From: CF-162 sp040882565
Lineage (GTDB): Bacteria > Chloroflexota > Dehalococcoidia > SM23-28-2 > RBG-16-64-32
Assembly: GCA_040882565.1 (NCBI GenBank)
Contig: JBBEAZ010000021.1
Coordinates: 1 to 64,000 of the forward strand
DNA: 64,000 nt
Reading direction: 5' to 3'
This document shows, in pieces, positions 50,618-58,528 of this stretch (the stretch's first letter is position 1; the number at the start of each line of letters is the position of its first letter). A program made the translations under genes and the position numbers. The notes under the pieces were generated by a model that was not told the origin of the DNA, searched no databases, and saw only the letters and a program-made list of their open reading frames with translations.

Positions 50618-51535
50618 TCAGACCATAACGGTGACGGGGTCGCCAAGGACGGGACAATCCGGCGCCTGGTCAACGCTGAGGCCGGCGTCGAAGCGCAGCA
50701 GCTTTAGTGAGTCGACGGGACTCACTTCTCCCGAGCAGTCGATGTCCCCCCAGGGATGCGGCGAGGCGTTCTGGACGTCGACCACCTGGCCCATGGCGGG
50801 GCAATCGCCCGTGTCGACGGCCAGGCCGGCGTCGAAGCGGAGCGTGAGGAGCGAGTCCACGGGGTCGGCGGCGGCGGAGCAGTTGTCGTCGCCCCAAACG
50901 ATAGGCGCGGCCGGCGAAGCGGTCGGCGTCGGCGTGGCGGTGGCCGTCGGCGTAGGCGTCACCGCCAGCGTGGGTGTGGGCGTGCAGATCGTCCCGATCG
51001 GGCACGTTGGAGTCGGGGTGGGCGTGCAGACCGCGGGCGGGCACGGCGTGGACGTAGGCGTCACCGTCGGCGTTGGGGTGGGTGTATGCGTCGCGTTCAT
51101 CGTGTTGAAGAACGTGCAGGTGACGTTCGCCTCGTTGAGGTCGATCTGGACGGTGTCATCACCCGGCTGGAATGCCGCGTTGGGGTTGGCGCCGATGAAG
51201 GAGACAGGGCTCGTCACCTGGTTGCAAGTGATGTTGGTAAGTGTCCAGCCCACCGGCACCACCTCGGTGATCGTGTTGAACTTGTCCAGGCCCGACACGT
51301 CGAGGACGCTGCACTGCTGGTCGTCGATCATGAAGCCCGGCTGCGGCCCATTAGAGCCCGCTGTCCAGGTGAAGGGAAACCCGGTCGCCCCGGGTGGCGT
51401 CGTGTCCTTGCAGATGGTGATCGTCTGGATCCCCGCGGACACCGGCGGCGCGCCGCGATGAGCCGCCAGGAGCGCGACGCTGAAAAGCAGAGCAAAGACG
51501 AGAGGGGCGGTGCGGAAGCTCGTCCGTAGGATCAT
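50618..51535 (-). CDS. Secreted protein with TP-rich linker and two dockerin-like repeats
   Basis: 305 residues with an N-terminal signal peptide (TAPLVFALLFSVALLAAH). The first domain is beta-rich (TITICKDTTPPGATGFPFTW) with paired Cys. A Thr/Pro linker (PTPTPTVTPTSTPCPP ...) leads to two C-terminal repeats: WGDDNCSAAADPVDSLLTLR and WGDIDCSGEVSPVDSLKLLR. Each has a Ca-loop-like start and a helix, as in type I dockerins. GGAGG precedes the ATG. No scaffoldin or glycoside hydrolase is nearby. Confidence 0.85.
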   Translation of the reverse strand: MILRTSFRTAPLVFALLFSVALLAAHRGAPPVSAGIQTITICKDTTPPGATGFPFTWTAGSNGPQPGFMIDDQQCSVLDVSGLDKFNTITEVVPVGWTLTNITCNQVTSPVSFIGANPNAAFQPGDDTVQIDLNEANVTCTFFNTMNATHTPTPTPTVTPTSTPCPPAVCTPTPTPTCPIGTICTPTPTLAVTPTPTATATPTPTASPAAPIVWGDDNCSAAADPVDSLLTLRFDAGLAVDTGDCPAMGQVVDVQNASPHPWGDIDCSGEVSPVDSLKLLRFDAGLSVDQAPDCPVLGDPVTVMV

Positions 51536-51683
51536 GCTGGTCCTCCTGCTTACGCGAGGATCGTCGCGACGGATTGTAAACGCATCGTAACAATGGTGAG
51601 GATGCTGGTCAACGCGCCGTCATCGGGCGGTTGCGAAACAGCCACCGCCGGGCCCCCTGTTAGCCAGGACTGATACCATGCGG

Positions 51684-52712
51684 CTACGTCGCGGGAGCGC
51701 TCCGCTCCGCCTCCGCCGAGTACTCGCCACATCGCGCGAGACTGCTCATCCGCGCGCGGTGCAGCAGCGCCGCCTGGGCCGCCGGCGCGTTCGCCGCGTC
51801 ACCAGACCAAATTTCGAGTGCCGGGTATTGCAGCGCGCGGCCGAAGGAGAACGTCAGCTCCCAGGGGACCTCGCCCAGCCGCACCATCGCGTTCAGGTTG
51901 GCACAGGCCCCCTCGCCCGACTGGCCGCCTGAGAGGAAAGCGATGCCGGGCACGACCGAGGGCACGCCACGCCGCAGCGTATCGAGCGTGCGTTCGGCGA
52001 TCTCATCAGCGTCCGCCGGGGCGGATGCTGCGCTCCCTGCCGTGATCATGTTCGGCTTGAGCACCATCCCTTCGAGGAGGCAGCGCTGAGCCGCGAGCTG
52101 CTCGAAAACGCACCCCAGCACCTCGGAAGTGACCTCCTCGCAGCGCTTGATGCCGTGGTCGCCGTCCATCAGCACCTCCGGCTCGACGATCGGCACCAGC
52201 CCGGCCTCCTGGGCGAGTGCGGCGTAGCGCGCCAGGGAGTGCGCGTTGACCTCGATCCCGTTCCGGCTCGGCAGGCCGGCGCCGATGCGAATGACAGCGC
52301 GCCACTTGGCGAAGCGGGCGCCCATCACGCGGTACTCCTCCAGTCGGCCGCGAAGGCCGTCCAGCCCCTCAGTGACCGTCTCGCCGGGCGCGAGGGCGAG
52401 AGGCTTCGTACCGGCGTCGACCTTGATGCCGGGAATGATGCCCGCGGCGTTGAGGACGTTCACGAGCGGTGTGCCGACTTCGGTCTGTTGCCGGATCGTC
52501 TCGTCGTAGAGGATCGCCCCGCTGACGTAGTCGCCGAGGCCCGGCGCCGTGAAGAGCATCTCGCGATAAGCCCCGCGGCTCTCCGGCGTCGACTCGATCC
52601 CGGCCGCCTCAAAGCGCTTCGTGCAGGTACCCACCGATTCGTCGACAGCAAGTATGCCCTTGCCCGACGCGACCATCGCCAGGGCGGTGGCGGTCAGGTC
52701 GTCTGCGTTCAT
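51684..52712 (-). CDS. Class I fructose-bisphosphate aldolase
   Basis: 342 residues. The Schiff-base Lys region is VLKPNMITAG; other class I motifs are ASGKGILAVDESVGTCTKRF and GIAFLSGGQSGEGACANLNAM. Splits fructose-1,6-bisphosphate into triose phosphates without a metal. The ATG overlaps the phosphofructokinase stop by 4 nt (ATGA), so the two consecutive glycolytic steps are one operon. Confidence 0.94.
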   Translation of the reverse strand: MNADDLTATALAMVASGKGILAVDESVGTCTKRFEAAGIESTPESRGAYREMLFTAPGLGDYVSGAILYDETIRQQTEVGTPLVNVLNAAGIIPGIKVDAGTKPLALAPGETVTEGLDGLRGRLEEYRVMGARFAKWRAVIRIGAGLPSRNGIEVNAHSLARYAALAQEAGLVPIVEPEVLMDGDHGIKRCEEVTSEVLGCVFEQLAAQRCLLEGMVLKPNMITAGSAASAPADADEIAERTLDTLRRGVPSVVPGIAFLSGGQSGEGACANLNAMVRLGEVPWELTFSFGRALQYPALEIWSGDAANAPAAQAALLHRARMSSLARCGEYSAEAERSAPAT

Positions 52713-53977
52713 GTCGCGACCGCCGGCCCGAAGCGCTCGGCGAACGCCTCGGGGCTCATGCTCGCAGCCTCGGCCAGTCCGGCGAGAGTGGCGTCGTTCT
52801 CGAGGTCGGCGCGTTCGAGGCGGATCATGTACTCCCGCGCCACCTCATAGTGCTCAGAGTGGATGTCCACCATCCGCGTCGTGATGCGCCCTGTCGCCGG
52901 GTCCTGCAGTTCGCTGAACGGGATCACGCGCAAGCGCCCGGTATCGAGATAGACAAGCCCGCCCATTCGCGTCCGCTCATCAGTCTCCGAGAGCAGGAAG
53001 CGCACGGCGCCATAGCCCAGGGTACGCGTGTAGTCGATGTCGAAGGGGATGGGCGGCGCGCAACGCAACTCGTAGCCCAGCGTAACCCCGACGAGCGAGA
53101 GTGCCTGTCCGCGCTCTTCGAAGCGCCGGGTCATTTCCCGCTGCAGGATCGCCGCCAGCGGGATCTTCTCAAGGCGGATGTTACCGTGCGCGTCGTAGCC
53201 CACCTCGACGCCCGGTAACGCCGCGAGGTGATCGGGCGCCATCTTCGCGGCGACACCCTCGGCTATCACCGCCAGCCCGTCCTGGCGCCCGGCCGCGCGC
53301 CTTTTGAAAATCGCGCCCTCCAGCACCAGGCAGACGTCCCCGACCGTGATCTGCTCGGCTGCGAACTCTTCCGGGATCACCGTGACGGTCGCGCCGGCGG
53401 CCTTGCCGATGCCCAGCGCCAGGTGCCCCGCCTTGCGCCCCATCACGACGACCAGACACCAGCGGTTGGTCGTGTGCGACTCCTCGATCAAGCTCAGCGT
53501 CGACTGTGTGCCAACGTGGCGCGCGGTCTCGAAGCCGAATGTCGGCGCATTCGCTGGCAGGGGCAGGTCGTTGTCGATCGTTTTCGGGATGTGCGCGACG
53601 CGGATCTCGCCGCCGCTCTGCCGGCAGACGGCGGCGGCGGCGGACGCTGTGTCCTCACCACCGATCGTGACGAGGTCGCTGATCCCGAGCTGGCGCAGCG
53701 TGTCCACCGTGCGCTCGAGGTCTTCGGCGTGACGCGTCGGGTTCGCGCGCGCAGTGCGGATGATCGAGCCGCCCTGGAAGTGGATGCGCGAGACGTCGGG
53801 GATGGCCAGCGGGCGCACCATGTCCGTGCGGCCCTTGATCAGGTGCTCGAACCCGTCGTAGATGCCAACGACCTGCAGGCCCGCCTGGATCGCGCCGATC
53901 GCAGCGGCGCTGAGCGCGCTATTGATCCCCGGGGCCGGCCCGCCGCCAACGAGTATCCCCAATCGCCGTTCAGACAT
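52709..53977 (-). CDS. 6-phosphofructokinase, sequence features of PPi-dependent type
   Basis: 422 residues. GILVGGGPAPGINSALSAA at the N-terminus and HIPKTIDNDLPLP identify a PFK. At the two phosphoryl-donor positions it reads GGEDT and PKTIDND, that is Asp and Lys, the pair found in PPi-dependent enzymes instead of Gly and Gly of ATP-PFK. Inference: it uses pyrophosphate and works reversibly. The longer C-terminal part fits the long PFK clade. First gene of the pfk-fba operon. Confidence 0.85.
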   Translation of the reverse strand: MSERRLGILVGGGPAPGINSALSAAAIGAIQAGLQVVGIYDGFEHLIKGRTDMVRPLAIPDVSRIHFQGGSIIRTARANPTRHAEDLERTVDTLRQLGISDLVTIGGEDTASAAAAVCRQSGGEIRVAHIPKTIDNDLPLPANAPTFGFETARHVGTQSTLSLIEESHTTNRWCLVVVMGRKAGHLALGIGKAAGATVTVIPEEFAAEQITVGDVCLVLEGAIFKRRAAGRQDGLAVIAEGVAAKMAPDHLAALPGVEVGYDAHGNIRLEKIPLAAILQREMTRRFEERGQALSLVGVTLGYELRCAPPIPFDIDYTRTLGYGAVRFLLSETDERTRMGGLVYLDTGRLRVIPFSELQDPATGRITTRMVDIHSEHYEVAREYMIRLERADLENDATLAGLAEAASMSPEAFAERFGPAVAT

Positions 53978-54059
53978 GATTCAACCTTCACCAAACCGAC
54001 TTTCTATACAGAACCAAGTGTAGCCCCGCCGCACGCGTCTGGCCAAACAGACGTCCAGC

Positions 54060-54222
54060 CGTTTCCTGAGCGGAGCCGCAGCGTAGCGAAGGACCCCGCA
54101 CGCGAGGTAAGCATCTGACCCTGACGAAACGCCACGGCGCGACCGGCGCATGTTCGTGCATGCAGCCGCGCCTTACAGATGCTGTCCTCGCTAAGCCAAG
54201 GCGCCTCGTTCCCCAGGGAACG
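54060..54222. mobile_element. MITE-like dispersed repeat, copy 2 (family C)
   Basis: 163 bp with CGTTTCCTGAG on the left and CCCAGGGAACG on the right. Inside it matches 47184-47349 over GCAGCGTAGCGAAGGACCCC and CACGGCGCGACCGGCGCATG. The 53978-54405 gap holds this element, a family A repeat and no gene. Confidence 0.6.
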
Positions 54223-54254
54223 TCTCTCCACGACTGACACGGTTTCCCAACGCT

Positions 54255-54301
54255 AAGGTGCAGCGGAGCCGCTGCCGAGGGGTTCGGGGGGTGTCCCCCC
54301 G
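54255..54301 (+). repeat. Family A repeat
   Basis: AAGGTGCAGCGGAGCCGCTG, then CGAGGGGTTCGG and the GGGGGG TGT CCCCCC hairpin. The following tail is CTCTCGGGCGGGCGGGTGGG, with shorter G runs. Confidence 0.8.
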
Positions 54302-54405
54302 ACACCCAAACCTCTCGGGCGGGCGGGTGGGCCGTACGACGCCGCGCAGGGTGCACAAATCGAGCGCGTTTCGCCCTCGCGGCCTCACCGCGCTACACTC
54401 CCCAC

Positions 54406-54813
54406 ATGCCCATCACCCTCAAACGCGACCTAACCGGCGTCGACTGGGACGCCCTCTCGTTCGTCTACTCCCAAACGCTCGGGCACGACGCCCCCGACCA
54501 ACTCGAACGCACGTGGACCCGCACCTACGCCACCGTCCTCGCCTACGAAGGCGACAAGATGGTCGGCGCGGCACGAGCGCTATCCGACGGCGAACGCGAG
54601 GCGCTAATCGTCGGCGTCGCCGTCCTCCCTGAGTACCAGCGCCAGGGCATCGGCAGCGCCATGATGCGTAACCTCATCGAGCAGGTGAACGGATGCGCCA
54701 TCGTCCTCACCTCGTCGGAAGACGAAAACACCCCGTTCTACCGCCGCCTCGGCTTCCGCACCCACAAGCGCACGATGGTCCTCCACTACCCCGACGACGT
54801 CGTCATAGACTGA
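54406..54813 (+). CDS. GNAT family N-acetyltransferase
   Basis: 135 residues. VGVAVLPEYQRQGIGSAMMRNL is the acetyl-CoA loop (QRQGIG), and SSEDENTPFYRRLGFRTHKRTM the C-terminal motif. Substrate unknown. TACACT lies 6 nt before the ATG without a Shine-Dalgarno, so the mRNA may be leaderless. Surrounded by repeats. Confidence 0.92.
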   Translation: MPITLKRDLTGVDWDALSFVYSQTLGHDAPDQLERTWTRTYATVLAYEGDKMVGAARALSDGEREALIVGVAVLPEYQRQGIGSAMMRNLIEQVNGCAIVLTSSEDENTPFYRRLGFRTHKRTMVLHYPDDVVID

Positions 54814-54895
54814 GCGAGCCCCGCGACGCCGTCCGTCGGCCAGCTAGGGGGTCCGCCGTGGCGGACCACTCCCACCCACAACCAGCCCGATTCTG

Positions 54896-54941
54896 GGTGC
54901 AGCGGAGACGCTGCCGGTGCTTCAGTGGAGTGTCCTCCTGG
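54896..54941 (+). repeat. Degenerate family A repeat
   Basis: GGTGCAGCGGAGACGCTGCC then GGTGCTTCAGTGGAGTGTCC: the first hairpin is kept with a mismatch, the second has decayed. Confidence 0.6.
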
Positions 54942-55034
54942 CCGATAGCAAGCGCCTCGCTCGAGCGTCTAGCGCTGCGGACCACGCTAACTCAGGCCTC
55001 GATCGCGGCCCGGCGGACGCCGAGGCCCAACCCG

Positions 55035-55117
55035 AGGTGCAGCGGACCCGCTGCCGGGGGGTTCGGGGGGTGTCCCCCCGAAGAACTCCCGCTTCTTGGG
55101 GCGGGGTGGGGAGGGGT
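55035..55117 (+). repeat. Family A repeat with G-quadruplex-capable tail
   Basis: AGGTGCAGCGGACCCGCTGC, the second hairpin ending at 55080, then GGGGCGGGGTGGGGAGGGG at 55098-55116. It lies between the convergent GNAT and ppdK genes; 54814-55188 has no other feature. Confidence 0.85.
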
Positions 55118-55188
55118 CTTCAACCGCGTGAACCGCTCGATGCAACGGACATAGCCGCAAGTTCGGGCGCCCCTCAGGGACGATCGCC

Positions 55189-58005
55189 CTAGACGTCTTT
55201 TTCGCGCTCGCCCAGCGCCGCAGCCGCCGCCGCCAGCCGCGCCACCGGCACGCGCAAAGGCGAGCAGGACACATAGTCCAAACCCGCGCTCTCGCAGAAC
55301 ACAATGCTCTGCGGGTCGCCGCCATGCTCACCGCACAGCCCCAGCTCCAGGCGCGGGTTCGCCGCGCGGCCCTCCTCAACGGCGATCCGGATCAACCGCC
55401 CTACACCCGCTTCATCGAGCGTCGCGAACGGGTTCTGCGGCAGCAGGCCACGCTCGAGGTAGAAGCGCAGGAACTTCTCCTCCGCATCGTCGCGGCTGAA
55501 GCCGAAGGTCATCTGCGTCAAGTCGTTTGAGCCGAAGGAGAAGAAGTCCGCGTGGTCGGCCAGCTCCCCGGCCAGCAGCGCCGCGCGCGGCAGCTCGATC
55601 ATCGTGCCGAAATGAATGCCCGGCTTGCCGAGCGTGTGTCCCATCGCCGTGGCCACTGTACGTAGCCGGGTCTGCAGCGCGACGAGCTCCGCTTTCCCCA
55701 TGATCAGCGGCATCATGATCTCCGGCCGCGGGTCCAGGCCTTCCGCCTTGAGACCATTCGTCGCCGCGAGGATCGCCCGCACTTGCATCTCGTAGATCGC
55801 CGGGTACGTGAGCCCCAGCCGCGACCCTCGGTGGCCCAGCATCGGGTTGCTCTCACGCAGCGAGCGGGCTTCCTCGAGCAGATGCTCCTTCTCGGCCAGC
55901 TCTTCCGCTGGAGCGCCCGAAGCACGGGCCGTCGCGAACTCGTCGATCAGTGATTCGAGTGGCGGCAGGAACTCGTGCAGCGGCGCGTCCAGCAGCCGGA
56001 TCACAACCGGCAGGCCGTCCATCGTCCGCAGGATCCCGCTGAAATCCGCCGTCTGGTACTCCTCGAGGTGGGCAAGTGCTTCGCGATAGGCCAGTGACTC
56101 CGCATCGCCCTCCAGAGCGTCTTGGGCCTCCCGAATATCCTTCTCGATCTCAGCGCTGACACCCCCGGCCTGCTGCAGCTCCACGCGCGCGTCTTCAATC
56201 TTCTGTTCCAGGCGCGCGACGTGCCCCGCGCTCATCAGCATGCGGCGCACTGAGGGCAGCCGCTCCGGCTGGAAGAACATGTGCTCAGTGCGGCAAAGGC
56301 CGATCCCGTGAGCGCCGAAGCCGCGCGCCTGCGCCGCATCGTTTGGCGTGTCGGCATTTGCGCGAATCGCGAGCCGGCGTATGCCATCCGCCCACTCCAG
56401 GAGACGGATCAGCGCATCGTTGCGGCTGATGTCGGGCGCGATCGTCTCGATTCGACCGGCAAACACCTCGCCCGTGAATCCGTCGATGCTGATGTCTTCG
56501 CCCTCGTGTATCGTCGTCCCGTTGACGGCCATCAGCTTCCGGCTCAGGTCCACGTACAGGTCAGAGCAGCCGACAACCGCCGGCTTGCCGAGCCCTCGCG
56601 TGACAACCGCCGCGTGGCTGGTGATGCCGCCACGGCTCGTCAGTACCGCCGCCGCCCGCAGCATGCCGGGCATGTCGTCAGGACTGGTCTCCGGACGGAC
56701 GAGGATCACCTCGGCGCCGCGTTCCACCGCCGTCTCCGAATCGAAGACAGCCTGGCCGGTGGCCGCACCCGGCGACGCGTTCAGTCCGCGACCCAGCAAG
56801 CGCCCCTCCTCCACTGCCCGCTGCTTGGCCTCTTCATCGAACAGGGGCACCAGCAACTGCATGAGGTCCGAAGCAGGCACGCGCAAGATCGCTTCTTCCT
56901 TGCTGATCAGGCCTTCGTCGGTCATGTCCACGGCCGTCTTCACCGCCGCCATCGCTGTGCGTTTGGCAGAACGCGTCTGCAGAATGTATAGCTTGCCATG
57001 CTCGATCGTGAATTCGATGTCCTGGACGTCGCGGAAGTGGTTCTCCAGGTTCTGCCCGTGCCGCACCAGCTCTGTGTGCGCGGCGGGCATCTCCGTCGCC
57101 AGTTCCGATATCGGCCGCGGCGTCCGCACGCCGGAGACGACGTCTTCCCCCTGCGCGTTCGCCAGGAACTCGCCGTACAGTTCGCGGGTACCGCTGGCCG
57201 GATTACGTGTGAAGCAAACGCCGGTGCCGCTGTCCCAGCCGCTGTTGCCGAATACCATCGCCATGATGCTGACCGCTGTGCCCAGGTCGTGCGAGATCCC
57301 CTGGTACTCGCGGTACGCCGTGGCGCGCGCGTTGTTCCAGCTGTCGAACACCGCCCGGATTGCCAGCTCGAGCTGCTCCCACGGGTCGTCCGGAAAAGCA
57401 TGGGGCCCCGATCGCGCGTAGCGCTCGAAACGCTCGACGACATCCTCGAGCGCGCGTTCGTCCAACTCCGCGTCCGAGGCGACGCCGGCCGACTCCTTGG
57501 CCGCTTTTAGGATCTCCTCGAACGGCTCTGTATCAAGGTAAAGCGCAACCTTGCCGAACAGCTGGAGGAATCGCCGGTACGAGTCGAGCGCAAAACGGCG
57601 GTCGCCCGTCGCCTCCGCGAAGCCGCGCACGGTATCGGCGGTCAGCCCAAGGTTAAGGATCGTGTCCATCATCCCCGGCATCGAGAACTTCGACCCGGAG
57701 CGCACCGAAACCAGCAGCGGCGCAGCAGGGTCGCCAAACCGGCGCCCGACCGCACCCTCCACCACTGCCATCTCGCTGCGAACGCTCTTCATCAGCCCAT
57801 CTGGGAGCTCGCGGCCCAGCCGGTAATACTCGCGGCAGGTGTCCGTGCTGATCACAAACCCGGGCGGGACAGGCAGCCCCAGACCGACCATCTCGCAGAG
57901 ATTGGCACCCTTACCGCCGAGCAGGTCGCGCATCCCGGCGTTGCCTTCGCTAAAGCGGTATACGTATTTCGTAGCCGTCATCAAGTGGTCTTTGGCAGTA
58001 GCCAT
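55189..58005 (-). CDS. ppdK: Pyruvate, phosphate dikinase
   Basis: 938 residues. N-terminal nucleotide domain (LLGGKGANLCEMVGLGLPVPPGF), the phospho-His domain GGITSHAAVVTRGLGKPAVVG with its catalytic His, and the PEP/pyruvate domain with FGSNDLTQMTFGFSRDD and LGLCGEHGGDP. Interconverts pyruvate + ATP + Pi with PEP + AMP + PPi. With the PPi-type PFK nearby it suggests PPi-linked glycolysis or gluconeogenesis. A TACAAT box lies 9 nt before the ATG; a further ATG at 57981 is possible. Confidence 0.96.
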   Translation of the reverse strand: MATAKDHLMTATKYVYRFSEGNAGMRDLLGGKGANLCEMVGLGLPVPPGFVISTDTCREYYRLGRELPDGLMKSVRSEMAVVEGAVGRRFGDPAAPLLVSVRSGSKFSMPGMMDTILNLGLTADTVRGFAEATGDRRFALDSYRRFLQLFGKVALYLDTEPFEEILKAAKESAGVASDAELDERALEDVVERFERYARSGPHAFPDDPWEQLELAIRAVFDSWNNARATAYREYQGISHDLGTAVSIMAMVFGNSGWDSGTGVCFTRNPASGTRELYGEFLANAQGEDVVSGVRTPRPISELATEMPAAHTELVRHGQNLENHFRDVQDIEFTIEHGKLYILQTRSAKRTAMAAVKTAVDMTDEGLISKEEAILRVPASDLMQLLVPLFDEEAKQRAVEEGRLLGRGLNASPGAATGQAVFDSETAVERGAEVILVRPETSPDDMPGMLRAAAVLTSRGGITSHAAVVTRGLGKPAVVGCSDLYVDLSRKLMAVNGTTIHEGEDISIDGFTGEVFAGRIETIAPDISRNDALIRLLEWADGIRRLAIRANADTPNDAAQARGFGAHGIGLCRTEHMFFQPERLPSVRRMLMSAGHVARLEQKIEDARVELQQAGGVSAEIEKDIREAQDALEGDAESLAYREALAHLEEYQTADFSGILRTMDGLPVVIRLLDAPLHEFLPPLESLIDEFATARASGAPAEELAEKEHLLEEARSLRESNPMLGHRGSRLGLTYPAIYEMQVRAILAATNGLKAEGLDPRPEIMMPLIMGKAELVALQTRLRTVATAMGHTLGKPGIHFGTMIELPRAALLAGELADHADFFSFGSNDLTQMTFGFSRDDAEEKFLRFYLERGLLPQNPFATLDEAGVGRLIRIAVEEGRAANPRLELGLCGEHGGDPQSIVFCESAGLDYVSCSPLRVPVARLAAAAAALGEREKDV

Positions 58006-58173
58006 CGGGCCCTTATTGTAACCCTCTGTATCCGCTCAAGCGCTAGCCAATCGAGGTATAGATTCTGTGGGTACCCGATGGTCTCATACGCGTTTCGCCA
58101 ACATTGCGACCGGATTCTATCACCTGCCGCCGGTGTGGCGCCCTACCTCGCCCCCACGGACTCACGTTATGTC

Positions 58174-58338
58174 TTGACACACGTCCAGAATTGCAATACT
58201 GTTGGCAAATCCTTCACCGCCCCTTAACCGGGCATATAGTCGATTGGCCATCGCCCTTTGGGCGGCGACGGAACCATATACAAAACCCCTGAGCATGCTA
58301 GGCTTGCCGCAGTTACGCGGCAGAAGGGTGAGTCGACC
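58174..58338 (+). promoter_or_regulatory. Promoter and structured leader, first copy
   Basis: TTGACA (58174-58179) and TACTGT (58197-58202), 17-nt spacer, followed by GGCAAATC and hairpins CGCCC TTT GGGCG (58252-58264 region) and TGCCGC/GCGGCA (58305-58323 region), then AGAAGGGTGAG before a short open frame. The sequence parallels the second copy at 58386-58528. Confidence 0.55.
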
Positions 58339-58401
58339 ATGTACAGGTCATTCGCACTAACCAGAGGTACCCTCATGGGAGGGCTGACAATCGCTCGTTA
58401 A
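58339..58401 (+). pseudogene. Truncated signal-peptide start (20 codons)
   Basis: ATG TAC AGG... encodes MYRSFALTRGTLMGGLTIAR and stops at TAA 58399. It sits behind an AAGGGTGAG Shine-Dalgarno as the full gene does at 58529, and looks like the remnant of a duplicated gene start cut off by the second promoter copy. Confidence 0.45.
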
Positions 58402-58528
58402 TTGCATTAGTGTGGGCAAATCTTAACCGTCCCTTTACGCTCGCGCTTCAGACCTGCAGCGAACCATGCGGACTAGAGCGCCTGACTAAGCCAACAGGCC
58501 GAAGGCGCGCCATAGAAGGTGAGTTGAC
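58386..58528 (+). promoter_or_regulatory. Promoter and leader, second copy
   Basis: CTGACAATCG ... AATTGCATTAGTGTGGGCAAATC resembles the first copy (TTGACACACG ... AATTGCAATACTGTTGGCAAATC). The leader shares GGCAAATC and AACCATGCGG (AACCATATAC in copy 1) and ends in AGAAGGTGAG before ATG 58529. A conserved RNA element is possible; no known riboswitch class fits. Confidence 0.45.

Noticed and set aside
58174..58528. Cyclic-di-GMP (GEMM) riboswitch in the duplicated leader
   Set aside because: GGCAAATC is similar to part of the motif, but the second conserved block (GACGCAAAGC) and tetraloop receptor are absent.
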